This document shows positions 23,836 to 32,066 of a stretch of DNA of 63,578 bases, in pieces. The notes beneath the pieces were generated by a model. It worked only from the letters and a program-made list of their open reading frames with translations. It was not told the origin of the DNA and searched no databases. The position numbers were made by a program, and so were the translations under genes. This DNA is from HGM04593 sp045613945. GTDB taxonomy: Bacteria; Bacteroidota; Bacteroidia; Bacteroidales; Bacteroidaceae. Positions within the stretch are counted from its first letter, which is position 1. Each line of letters begins with the position of its first letter. Location: the NCBI GenBank assembly GCA_045613945.1, contig JAZLBZ010000049.1, positions 1 through 63,578 on the forward strand, read 5' to 3'.

Positions 23836-25740
23836 TTACTTCACCTCCTCGAACTCAGCGTCCTGAACGTCGTCGCCATGCTGCTGGCTGCTGCTCTGCT
23901 GCTGGCCGCCCTGTGCACCCTGTGCGCCCTGGGCACCGCTCTGTGCGTACATCTCGGCACTTGCTATCTGCCAAGCGTTGTTCAACTCTGCCATTGCTGC
24001 GTCGATGCCTGCGAGGTCCTGAGCCTTGTGAGCCTCCTCGAGTTTCTGCACTGCAGCCTCAATTGGAGCCTTTTTGTCGGCAGGAATCTTGTCGCCGAGT
24101 TCGCTGAGTTGGTTCTTTGTCTGGAACACCATTGAGTCAGCCTGGTTGAGCTTGTCGATCTTCTCGCGCTCCTTCTTGTCGGCATCGGCATTTGCCTCAG
24201 CCTCCTGCTTCATACGCTCAATCTCCTCCTTGCTGAGGCCTGATGATGCCTCGATGCGGATAGCCTGCTCCTTGCCGGTAGCCTTGTCCTTTGCAGAAAC
24301 TTTGAGGATACCGTTGGCGTCGATGTCAAATGTTACCTCAATCTGTGGAACGCCGCGACGTGCCGGTGCAATGCCTGTGAGGTTGAACTGGCCGATTGAC
24401 TTGTTCTGGTTTGCCATTGGACGCTCACCCTGGAGTACGTGGATAGTAACCTCGGTCTGGTTGTCGGCTGCTGTTGAGAACGTCTCGCTCTTCTTGCAAG
24501 GAATTGTTGTGTTGGCGTCGATGAGTTTTGTCATAACACCACCAAGTGTCTCAATACCCATTGAAAGTGGAGTAACGTCGAGCAATACGATGTCACCTAC
24601 ACCGCCCTCGTTGTTAAGGATGGCACCCTGGATGGCTGCACCTACTGCAACAACCTCGTCTGGGTTAACGCCCTTTGAAGGAGCCTTGCCGAAGAAATCC
24701 TCAACCACCTTCTGAACGGCAGGGATACGTGTTGAACCGCCTACGAGGATAACCTCGTCAATGTCTGCATTGTTAAGGCCTGCGTCGCTCATTGCCTTCT
24801 TGCATGGCTCAAGGCAAGCCTGGATGAGGTTGTGTGCCAATGACTCGAACTTTGCACGTGTCAAAGTCTTTACAAGGTGCTTTGGCATGCCGTTAACGGC
24901 TGTGATATAAGGAAGGTTGATCTCGGTAGATGTTGTTGATGACAACTCGATCTTTGCCTTCTCGGCAGCCTCCTTCAAGCGCTGCAATGCCATTGGGTCT
25001 GCTGTAAGGTCTGCGCCCTCCTCGGCCTTGAATTCGCTTGCAAGCCAATCGATGATAACCTGGTCGAAGTCATCACCACCCAGGTGTGTATCACCGTTTG
25101 TTGAGAGAACTTCAAACACACCGCCACCGAACTCAAGGATTGAGATATCGAAAGTACCGCCACCGAGGTCGAATACTGCAATCTTCATGTCCTTGTTTGA
25201 CTTGTCGACACCGTAAGCAAGGGCTGCGGCTGTTGGCTCGTTCACGATACGCTTGACCTCAAGGCCTGCAATCTGGCCGGCCTCCTTTGTCGCCTGGCGC
25301 TGTGAGTCGCTAAAGTAAGCAGGAACAGTGATGACAGCTTCTGTTACCTCCTGACCAAGATACTCCTCGGCAGTCTTCTTCATCTTCTGAAGAATCATTG
25401 CCGAAATCTCCTGTGGAGTGTAGAGGCGGCCGTCGATGTCAACGCGTGGCATGTTGTTCTCCTCAACCACCTTATAAGGAACGCGTGAGATTTCCTTGCT
25501 CACCTGTGCCCAGTTCTCACCCATGAAACGCTTGATAGAGAAGATTGTGCGCTGTGGGTTTGTCACAGCCTGACGCTTTGCCGGGTCACCAATCTTGCGC
25601 TCGCCATTGTTGTCGAAAGCGACAATTGATGGTGTGGTGCGCTTGCCCTCGCTGTTAGTGATTACTACAGGCTCGTTGCCCTCAAAAACCGATACACATG
25701 AGTTGGTTGTACCCAAGTCAATACCAATAATTTTTCCCAT
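23836..25740 (-). CDS. dnaK: Molecular chaperone DnaK (Hsp70)
   Basis: The 634-residue ATP-dependent chaperone has the N-terminal ATPase signature IGIDLGTTNSCVSVFEG, the IAVFDLGGGTFDISIL motif and VILVGGSTRIPAVQKVV. A substrate-binding domain and helical lid follow, and the low-complexity Gln/Gly tail ends DVQDAEFEEVK, as in bacterial DnaK. It is monocistronic here: no dnaJ or grpE is adjacent. A perfect hairpin terminator lies 25 nt after the stop. The 404-bp upstream gap, shared with the divergent carboxynorspermidine synthase gene, contains TGTCACA/TGTGACA inverted repeats that could be regulatory sites. No CIRCE element (TTAGCACTC-N9-GAGTGCTAA) is visible. Confidence 0.98.
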   Translation of the reverse strand: MGKIIGIDLGTTNSCVSVFEGNEPVVITNSEGKRTTPSIVAFDNNGERKIGDPAKRQAVTNPQRTIFSIKRFMGENWAQVSKEISRVPYKVVEENNMPRVDIDGRLYTPQEISAMILQKMKKTAEEYLGQEVTEAVITVPAYFSDSQRQATKEAGQIAGLEVKRIVNEPTAAALAYGVDKSNKDMKIAVFDLGGGTFDISILEFGGGVFEVLSTNGDTHLGGDDFDQVIIDWLASEFKAEEGADLTADPMALQRLKEAAEKAKIELSSTTSTEINLPYITAVNGMPKHLVKTLTRAKFESLAHNLIQACLEPCKKAMSDAGLNNADIDEVILVGGSTRIPAVQKVVEDFFGKAPSKGVNPDEVVAVGAAIQGAILNNEGGVGDIVLLDVTPLSMGIETLGGVMTKLIDANTTIPCKKSETFSTAADNQTEVTIHVLQGERPMANQNKSIGQFNLTGIAPARRGVPQIEVTFDIDANGILKVSAKDKATGKEQAIRIEASSGLSKEEIERMKQEAEANADADKKEREKIDKLNQADSMVFQTKNQLSELGDKIPADKKAPIEAAVQKLEEAHKAQDLAGIDAAMAELNNAWQIASAEMYAQSGAQGAQGAQGGQQQSSSQQHGDDVQDAEFEEVK

Positions 25741-25851
25741 AATTCTATTATTTTATTTATTATTAATCGTGTTTGTCTGCAGCCGGACTCTAGCCGCTTC
25801 TGCTAAATATTAAACAAAGTGCGTGCCAAAGGGTTTTTGATTGATTTGATT

Positions 25852-25917
25852 TGTCACACTCTGCTTTTGTGACACTGTTTTCTGTCAAATGGAATGAAAA
25901 TGTGTGACATTGTGTCA
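25852..25917. promoter_or_regulatory. TGTCACA/TGTGACA inverted repeats between dnaK and the divergent gene
   Basis: TGTCACA (25852-25858) and TGTGACA (25868-25874) form a perfect inverted repeat with a 9-nt spacer. A further TGTGACA at 25903-25909 overlaps the short inverted repeat TGACA-TTG-TGTCA at 25905-25917. The half-sites fit a dimeric regulator. Which of the two divergent genes they serve is unknown. Confidence 0.45.
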
Positions 25918-26018
25918 TGTTTTGGCTTTTTGTGTATATTGATTTGTCATTGTGCCCGCCCTGTGAGTGCTTGTTCGCATGTTTCTCAAAAAAAAGTAGT
26001 CCAGCAGTGGCTGCACCG

Positions 26019-26049
26019 TTGCATTTCTCTTTTTTTTATATTACTTTTG
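26019..26049 (+). promoter_or_regulatory. Bacteroidetes promoter of the carboxynorspermidine synthase gene
   Basis: TTG at 26019-26021 and TACTTTTG (exact TAnnTTTG) at 26042-26049 are 20 nt apart, as in RpoD promoters of this phylum. Transcription should begin near 26055, leaving a leader of about 90 nt. Confidence 0.7.
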
Positions 26050-26144
26050 TGAAAATGTACATTGCGCGGTCTGTGCTGCGTGGTGTGCTTATGGATGAAA
26101 CAGTAATAATTAAGATATTTATCAACTTTTAATCGTTCAGTAAA

Positions 26145-27377
26145 ATGGGAAAAGTTCTGATTATAGGAGCCGGAGGCGTGGCTACTGTTGCGGCACATAA
26201 GGTATGCCAGAATACAGAGGTGTTTACCGAAATAATGATTGCCAGTCGTACAAAAAAGAAGTGCGATGCATTGGCTGACGTACTTAACAAGAAGTACGGA
26301 ACAAACGTGCAGACAGCGCAGGTGGATGCGGACAGTGAGGAACAGTTGGTAGAACTGCTTGGCTCATATAAACCCGATATTGTGATGAACCTGGCCTTGC
26401 CTTATCAGGACCTCACTATCATGGAGGCTTGTCTGCAGACCGGTTGCAACTATTTGGACACCGCCAACTATGAGCCAAAGGATGAGGCACACTTTGAATA
26501 CAGTTGGCAGTGGGCTTATCGCGAACGCTTTGAGAAGGCCGGTCTTTGCGCCATTCTGGGTTGCGGATTCGACCCGGGTGTGACAAGCGTGTTTACTGCT
26601 TATGCAGCAAAGCACTATTTCGACGAAATCCACTACCTTGATATCGTCGATTGCAATGCGGGTAACCACCACAAGGCATTCGCTACCAACTTTAATCCCG
26701 AAATCAATATCCGTGAAATTACTCAGAAAGGACTTTACTACGAGAATGGAAAGTATATTGAGACTGAGCCAATGGAGATTCATCAGCCAATAACATATCC
26801 AAATGTAGGTCCACGCGAAAGTTATCTTTTGCATCACGAGGAAATTGAAAGTCTTGTAATCAACTTCCCGACCATAAAGCGTGCCCGTTTCTGGATGACC
26901 TTCGGTCAGCAGTATCTGACCTATTTGGATGTGATTCAGAATATTGGCATGAGCCGCATCGATGAGGTGGAGTACAAGGCACCCAAGGCCGACGGTACCG
27001 GCGAAGAGGTTGTAAAGATTGTTCCTCTGCAGTTCCTCAAGGCTGTGCTTCCTAACCCACAGGATCTGGGTGAGAACTACGATGGCGAGACATCTATCGG
27101 TTGCCGCATTCGTGGTATCAAGGATGGCAAGGAGCATACATATTATGTATATAACAACTGTAGTCACGAGGAGGCATACAAGGAGACAGGTATGCAGGGT
27201 GTGAGCTACACAACAGGTGTTCCTGCGATGATTGGTGCAATGATGTTCTTGAAGGGTATCTGGAGCAAGCCAGGTGTTTGGAACGTTGAGCAGTTCGACC
27301 CGGATCCATTCATGGAGCAACTCAACAAGAAGGGATTGCCCTGGCACGAGGAATTTGATAAGGATTTGGAACTTTAA
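26145..27377 (+). CDS. Carboxynorspermidine synthase (saccharopine dehydrogenase family)
   Basis: The 410-residue enzyme has the NAD(P) motif IIGAGGVATVAAHK near 6-19 and the saccharopine-dehydrogenase-like fold, with NLALPYQDLTIMEACLQTG, YLDTANYEP and GCGFDPGVTSVF. Proteins of this exact type in Bacteroidetes, Vibrio and Campylobacter reductively condense aspartate semialdehyde with a diamine to give carboxy(nor)spermidine, the alternative route to spermidine. The usual decarboxylase partner is not in the window. A saccharopine dehydrogenase role in lysine metabolism is less likely given the family resemblance. A good promoter lies upstream, and a small hairpin separates it from recA, 53 nt downstream. 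Confidence 0.85.
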   Translation: MGKVLIIGAGGVATVAAHKVCQNTEVFTEIMIASRTKKKCDALADVLNKKYGTNVQTAQVDADSEEQLVELLGSYKPDIVMNLALPYQDLTIMEACLQTGCNYLDTANYEPKDEAHFEYSWQWAYRERFEKAGLCAILGCGFDPGVTSVFTAYAAKHYFDEIHYLDIVDCNAGNHHKAFATNFNPEINIREITQKGLYYENGKYIETEPMEIHQPITYPNVGPRESYLLHHEEIESLVINFPTIKRARFWMTFGQQYLTYLDVIQNIGMSRIDEVEYKAPKADGTGEEVVKIVPLQFLKAVLPNPQDLGENYDGETSIGCRIRGIKDGKEHTYYVYNNCSHEEAYKETGMQGVSYTTGVPAMIGAMMFLKGIWSKPGVWNVEQFDPDPFMEQLNKKGLPWHEEFDKDLEL

Positions 27378-27385
27378 TAAAAAGT

Positions 27386-27411
27386 GTAGGGGCGGGGTTT
27401 GCCTGCCCTAC
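27386..27411 (+). terminator. Weak hairpin between the carboxynorspermidine synthase gene and recA
   Basis: GTAGGG (27386-27391) pairs with CCCTAC (27406-27411), with a GC-rich imperfect interior. There is no T-run, so it may be an attenuator or processing site instead of a full terminator. Confidence 0.4.
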
Positions 27412-27430
27412 TTAAACGAAATAAAAACAA

Positions 27431-28468
27431 ATGGCAAAGAAAGAAGAACTTGACAACATCGCCGGTAACGAGAAGTTGCGTGCCTTGCAGGCGGCGATGG
27501 ATAAGATAGAGAAAAGTTTCGGCAAGGGTTCAATTATGAAACTTGGCGATGATAATTTTGAAGATGTTGATGTCATTCCAACCGGTTCGGTCGGTTTGAA
27601 TGCGGCACTTGGCGTGGGTGGCTATCCACGTGGTCGTATAATTGAAATCTACGGTCCCGAGTCATCGGGTAAGACAACGCTCGCAATCCACGCGATTGCC
27701 GAGGCGCAGAGAATGGGTGGCATTGCCGCCATCATCGATGCCGAGCATGCCTTTGACCGTTTCTATGCGCAGAAGTTGGGTGTTGATATCGACAACCTTC
27801 TTATTTCGCAGCCCGACTGCGGCGAGCAGGCTCTTGAGATTGCCGAGCAACTTATCCGTTCGTCGGCTATCGACATCATCGTCATCGACTCTGTCGCGGC
27901 ATTGACTCCAAAGGCCGAGATTGAGGGCGAGATGGGCGATAACAAGGTGGGTTTGCAGGCGCGTCTTATGTCGCAGGCCTTGCGTAAGCTCACATCGGCC
28001 ATCAGCAAGACAAAGACAACCTGTATCTTCATCAACCAGTTGCGCGAGAAGATTGGTGTGATGTTCGGTAACCCCGAGACAACAACCGGTGGTAACGCCT
28101 TGAAGTTCTATTCATCGGTTCGCTTGGATATCCGCCGCGTGAGCCAGTTGAAGGATGGCGAGGATGCTATCGGTAACTCTGTGCGCGTTAAGGTTGTAAA
28201 GAACAAGGTTGCTCCTCCATTCCGCAAGGCCGAGTTCGATATCATGTTCGGTGAGGGTATCTCACGCGCAGGCGAAATCGTTGACTTGGGTGTGCAGTAC
28301 GGTATCATCAAGAAGAGCGGCTCGTTCTTCAGTTATAACGATACCAAACTTGCGCAGGGACGTGACCGTACAAAGGCTCTCATTGCCGACAATCCTGAAC
28401 TTGCCGAGGAACTCGAGGCAAAGATTGCCGAGGCGATAAAGGGCAATACTGAGATTGTTGCAGAGTAA
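27431..28468 (+). CDS. recA: Recombinase RecA
   Basis: The 345-residue DNA strand-exchange ATPase has Walker A GPESSGKTT at 75-83, the Walker B-like IIVIDSVAALTPKAEIEGEMG, the loop KTTCIFINQLREKIGVMFGNPETTTGGNALKFY, and an ordinary length. It assembles on single-stranded DNA for homologous repair and promotes LexA-type autocleavage where an SOS system exists. A secreted PepC-like peptidase gene follows 26 nt later, an unusual partner that may simply be transcribed by read-through. I see no SOS-box-like palindrome in the short upstream gap. Confidence 0.99.
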   Translation: MAKKEELDNIAGNEKLRALQAAMDKIEKSFGKGSIMKLGDDNFEDVDVIPTGSVGLNAALGVGGYPRGRIIEIYGPESSGKTTLAIHAIAEAQRMGGIAAIIDAEHAFDRFYAQKLGVDIDNLLISQPDCGEQALEIAEQLIRSSAIDIIVIDSVAALTPKAEIEGEMGDNKVGLQARLMSQALRKLTSAISKTKTTCIFINQLREKIGVMFGNPETTTGGNALKFYSSVRLDIRRVSQLKDGEDAIGNSVRVKVVKNKVAPPFRKAEFDIMFGEGISRAGEIVDLGVQYGIIKKSGSFFSYNDTKLAQGRDRTKALIADNPELAEELEAKIAEAIKGNTEIVAE

Positions 28469-28494
28469 AAACAAAAATAAACCAATTTTATACT

Positions 28495-29682
28495 ATGAAG
28501 AAAAATCTTTTATTGGCTGCGCTTGCTTTCGTAGGCTTTGGCGCAGTGGCACAGGAGAATGCTCCTGAGTTTACAGTTGTGAAGGAGAACCCTATCACAA
28601 GCATCAAGAACCAGAACCAGGCAGGTACATGCTGGTGCTATTCATCATTGGCATTCATCGAGTCAGAACTTTTGCGCATGGGCAAGGGCGAGTACGATTT
28701 CTCTGAAATGTACATTGTTCACAACACATATCTTGACCGTGCCGACAAGGCTGTCCGCACTCACGGTGATGTATCTTTCTCACAGGGTGGTTCATTCTAC
28801 GATGTAATCTACGGTATGGAGACATTCGGTCTTGTTCCCGAGGCCGAGATGCGTCCAGGTGTAATGTATGGCAAGGAACTCAGCGTTCACAACGAACTTA
28901 CAGCAGTCAGCGATGCTGTTGTGGCTGCAATTGCAAAGGGCAAACACCGCAGCCTGCAGGTGTCTCCTGACGGTCAGCCACTCTGGAAGAAGGCAATTGA
29001 GGCTGTTCATGACATCTATGTGGGCGAGCGTCCCGAGAAGTTTGTTTACAACGGTAAGGAGTACACTCCAAAGTCTTTCTATGAGTCATTGGGCTTGAAT
29101 GCTGCCGATTATGTTTCTTTGACATCTTATACACATCACCCATTCTACAAGCCATTCGTTCTTGAGATTCAGGACAACTGGCGTTGGGCGCAGTCATACA
29201 ACCTTCCTATCGATGAGTTGATGCAGGTGTTTGACAATGCTATTATGGAGGGTTATACCATTGCTTGGGGTAGCGACGTGAGCGAGGCCGGCTTTGGCCG
29301 CGACGGCAAGGCTGTTATGCCCGATGCTACAAAGAACGCCGACCTTCAGGGTTCAGATATGGCAAAGTGGCTCAAGTTGAGCGAGGAGGAGAAGAAGAAT
29401 ACTCCAAAGCCATCTGCTGAGAAGTGGTGTACACAGGAGGAGCGTCAGATTGCTTACGACAACTGGGAGACAACCGATGACCACGGTATGCAGATCTTTG
29501 GTATCGCAAAGGACAAGGACGGCGTTGAGTACTACATGGTAAAGAACTCTTGGGGCGAGGCAGGTGCATACAAGGGTATTTGGTATGCTTCAAAGGCATT
29601 TACACGTTATAAGACTATGAATATCGTTGTTCACAAGAACGCTATTCCTAAGGATATTCGTAAGAAACTTGGTATCAAGTAA
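28495..29682 (+). CDS. Secreted C1-family aminopeptidase C / bleomycin-hydrolase-like peptidase
   Basis: The 395-residue papain-fold cysteine peptidase has a signal peptide (MKKNLLLAALAFVGFGAVAQ), the catalytic Cys46 in NQAGTCWCYSS, the catalytic His in TTDDHGMQIFG and Asn in MVKNSWGEAG. The layout is that of PepC/bleomycin hydrolase. Family members are normally cytoplasmic hexamers whose C-terminus limits them to aminopeptidase action, but this one carries a signal and should act in the periplasm or outside. The C-terminus is KDIRKKLGIK. It is 26 nt after recA and is followed by a strong terminator at 29707-29734. Confidence 0.9.
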   Translation: MKKNLLLAALAFVGFGAVAQENAPEFTVVKENPITSIKNQNQAGTCWCYSSLAFIESELLRMGKGEYDFSEMYIVHNTYLDRADKAVRTHGDVSFSQGGSFYDVIYGMETFGLVPEAEMRPGVMYGKELSVHNELTAVSDAVVAAIAKGKHRSLQVSPDGQPLWKKAIEAVHDIYVGERPEKFVYNGKEYTPKSFYESLGLNAADYVSLTSYTHHPFYKPFVLEIQDNWRWAQSYNLPIDELMQVFDNAIMEGYTIAWGSDVSEAGFGRDGKAVMPDATKNADLQGSDMAKWLKLSEEEKKNTPKPSAEKWCTQEERQIAYDNWETTDDHGMQIFGIAKDKDGVEYYMVKNSWGEAGAYKGIWYASKAFTRYKTMNIVVHKNAIPKDIRKKLGIK

Positions 29683-29706
29683 TATATCCTTTCTTGAAAA
29701 TACAAG

Positions 29707-29734
29707 GCGGCTCACATTTGTGGGCCGCTTTTTT
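29707..29734 (+). terminator. Rho-independent terminator after the PepC-like gene
   Basis: GCGGCTCAC pairs with GTGGGCCGC (one G-T pair) around an ATTT loop, followed by six Ts. Confidence 0.92.
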
Positions 29735-29782
29735 GTATGGCAATAATAATGGGACTGTTGCCTCAAAATATTCTTTGCTTAA

Positions 29783-29857
29783 TGTCGTCCGACAGAGCGA
29801 AGCGACGAGGGCTCTCTAAACGATATATGAGATATTTCACATATGTTCGATATGACA
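29783..29857. repeat. Dispersed intergenic repeat, copy 2
   Basis: GTCGTCCGACAGAGCG followed by AAGCGACGAGG...CTCTCTAAA and a distal ATATGACATC. Close in wording and order to 17036-17100. It lies in the 413-bp gap between the PepC-like and acyl-CoA-synthetase-like genes. Confidence 0.75.
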
Positions 29858-29991
29858 TCAGTGTGAGGTTTTTTTATGCATTGCGTCAAGTTCTATGTTA
29901 TGACCTTTTGTTTTTTTATTTAACGTTATGTAGGTTAAAAGCGTGAAAATGTGTTAAATTTTCTGTTCTAAATAGCGCTCTTTTTCTCAAT

Positions 29992-30022
29992 AATTGCACA
30001 AATGGGGTTAAAATGTGCAATT
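29992..30022. promoter_or_regulatory. 9-bp inverted repeat, candidate operator upstream of the AMP-forming ligase
   Basis: AATTGCACA (29992-30000) and TGTGCAATT (30014-30022) are perfect complements separated by 13 nt, ending 26 bp before the -7 box at 30049. The position would suit a repressor or activator site; the regulator is unknown. Confidence 0.4.
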
Positions 30023-30048
30023 TTTAAAGGTGTGTTCTCTTTTTGTAA

Positions 30049-30056
30049 TAATTTTG
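30049..30056 (+). promoter_or_regulatory. -7 box of the AMP-forming ligase gene
   Basis: TAATTTTG matches TAnnTTTG exactly. The -33 region is T-rich but lacks a clear TTG. Transcription should begin near 30062, 34 nt before the ATG at 30096. Confidence 0.55.
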
Positions 30057-30095
30057 CAGCGGTTATAAAGAGAAGAAGATTTTAAATACTTATAT

Positions 30096-31754
30096 ATGGT
30101 TCACTTTTTAAATTACGTTGACGACGCAATCAAGAAAAATTGGGACAAACCCGCGGTATCAAATTATGGTGCAAACACCTACACTTATGGTGAAATGGCT
30201 GCATCCATTGAGAGAATGCACCTGTTGTTCAAGGAGTGTGGCATAAAGAAAGGCGACAAGGTTGCGCTTTGTGCGAAGAACTCGGCAGAGTGGTGTATCT
30301 CGTTTCTTGCGATTGTATCATACGACGCTGTTGCAGTTCCCCTTTTGCCCGATTTCCTCCCAAGCAATGTTGCCGACCTTACACGTCTGTCGGGCAGCAG
30401 AATGTTGATGCTCGACAATAATATATATGATGCGCTTTCACGTGACGGTGTACTGTCACAGTTCGAGTCGTTCAAGGATTTCCATGGTCTTGTGGATGTT
30501 GTGTCTTTGGATGCTGTGGCAGGCTCATCGAAGGAACTTTCCAAGATGTGTGCCGATGCAAAGAGTGCATTTGCGAAGAGATTCCCCGGCGGTGTGACTG
30601 CAAAGGATGTAAGCTACTGTAAGGACGACGTGGAGAGTCTTGCACTCATCAGCTATACTTCGGGTACAAGCAGTGCTCCAAAGGGTGTTATGCTGCGTGC
30701 GAAGTCAATCTCCGGCAACATTGAGGTGGCACGCCGTCTCATCTGTCAGAAAGAGGATGGCAAGGTGCTTTCAATGCTTCCTTTGGCGCATATCATGGGG
30801 CTTTCTTTTGACTTTATCTTTACACTTGCAGGCGGTTGTCACTTGAATATCCTCACTGCAAAGCCCACACCTGCGCGTCTGCTTGCAGCATTGGCCGATG
30901 TTAAGCCTTTTATGTTCATCACTGTGCCGTTGCTCATTGAGAAGATTTTCCGTTCAAAGGTCATTCCTGTGCTCAAGAAGCCTGCAATGCGTTTCATACT
31001 TGCAATTCCAGGCTTGCGTGCCCTCGTAATCAAGAAGATACGTTCAAAGGTGCTCTCGGTCTTTGGCGAGAACATCGAGTATGCAGGTCTTTTTGTGGGT
31101 GGTGCAGCCATCGGCAAGGATGTCGATGATGTGATGCAGCTGCTCAAGATTCCTTATGTTGTCGGCTATGGTATGACCGAGTGTGGTCCGCTCATCAGCT
31201 ACAAGGGCTGGTCGCACCCCATGATTGGCAATAGCGGTGATGTTGCATCTCCTACAATCGAGGCGCGCATCGATTCTCCGCATCCTGCACGAATCCCGGG
31301 CGAGATCCAGGTGCGTGGCGAGGTTGTTACCGAGGGGTACTATAACAATCCCGAGGCTACTGCTGCAGCATTTACAAGTGACGGTTGGCTCAAGACCGGC
31401 GATATGGCAATACGTGACCGCAAGGGGCACATCTACATCAAGGGACGTTGCAAGAATATGATTCTCACCGGCAGCGGACAGAATATCTACCCCGAGGAGA
31501 TTGAGGAACTGATAAACAGTCTGCCAATGGTGGTTGAGTCCTTGGTTGTGAGCCGTAAGTTTGCTATTGTGGCGTTGGTGGTTGTTGACAAGGAGGTGGT
31601 AGGCAGTGATGAGAAACGTGCGGAACTTGAGCGTCAGGTGTTTGCATTGAATGCAAAACTACCTTCGTATAGTCAAATCAGTATCTGCGAGATGCGTACC
31701 GAGCCTTTTGAGAAGACTCCAAAGCAGAGCATCAAGCGATTCATGTATAATTGA
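30096..31754 (+). CDS. AMP-forming acyl-CoA synthetase / long-chain fatty acid ligase-like protein
   Basis: The 552-residue adenylate-forming enzyme has the P-loop-like SYTSGTSSAPKGVML at 186-200, PLAHIMGLSFDF, VVGYGMTECGPLISY and the hinge-region GWLKTGDMAIRDRKGHIYIKGR, with the C-terminal lysine segment KTPKQSIKRFMYN. It should activate a carboxylate, probably a fatty acid, to the acyl-adenylate and then the CoA thioester. It is cytoplasmic or membrane-associated. It is monocistronic, with its own -7 box and a candidate operator upstream. The substrate chain length cannot be read from the sequence. Confidence 0.88.
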   Translation: MVHFLNYVDDAIKKNWDKPAVSNYGANTYTYGEMAASIERMHLLFKECGIKKGDKVALCAKNSAEWCISFLAIVSYDAVAVPLLPDFLPSNVADLTRLSGSRMLMLDNNIYDALSRDGVLSQFESFKDFHGLVDVVSLDAVAGSSKELSKMCADAKSAFAKRFPGGVTAKDVSYCKDDVESLALISYTSGTSSAPKGVMLRAKSISGNIEVARRLICQKEDGKVLSMLPLAHIMGLSFDFIFTLAGGCHLNILTAKPTPARLLAALADVKPFMFITVPLLIEKIFRSKVIPVLKKPAMRFILAIPGLRALVIKKIRSKVLSVFGENIEYAGLFVGGAAIGKDVDDVMQLLKIPYVVGYGMTECGPLISYKGWSHPMIGNSGDVASPTIEARIDSPHPARIPGEIQVRGEVVTEGYYNNPEATAAAFTSDGWLKTGDMAIRDRKGHIYIKGRCKNMILTGSGQNIYPEEIEELINSLPMVVESLVVSRKFAIVALVVVDKEVVGSDEKRAELERQVFALNAKLPSYSQISICEMRTEPFEKTPKQSIKRFMYN

Positions 31755-31842
31755 TGATGTTTGCAGGTTAACATATCTCTTTGTTGAGAACGCTGTCGAT
31801 GGCAATGCCTTCGATTGGCTCTTATGGAAAAACATTGGTTCT

Positions 31843-31856
31843 GTAAAAATTTTTAC
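31843..31856. repeat. 14-bp AT-rich palindrome in the gap before recJ
   Basis: GTAAAAATTTTTAC is a perfect palindrome 89 bp after the ligase stop. The 312-bp gap also has a TATCTTTA -7-like box at 31890-31897 and a leader hairpin GCCGA...TCGGC at 31953-31981. No gene is visible in it. Confidence 0.5.
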
Positions 31857-32066
31857 GGAATCAATGTCTTTTTTATGACACTTTTTCCGTATCTTTACAA
31901 ATTGAGAGAATTATCTTGCACGGAATAGGCGTTTTTTGTTCCTGTCCGTGTTGCCGATGGGCTTTATATGCCCTTCTCGGCGCGGTTGATATATGAACGG
32001 GATGAGTGTCGCTTTTGTTGATGAAGGTAGTTCTCGCCTTGAAATGAAAAATAAAAAATAATATAT

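Noticed and set aside
25741..26144. CIRCE heat-shock element upstream of dnaK
   Set aside because: No TTAGCACTC-N9-GAGTGCTAA sequence is present; the TGTCACA repeats are a different motif.
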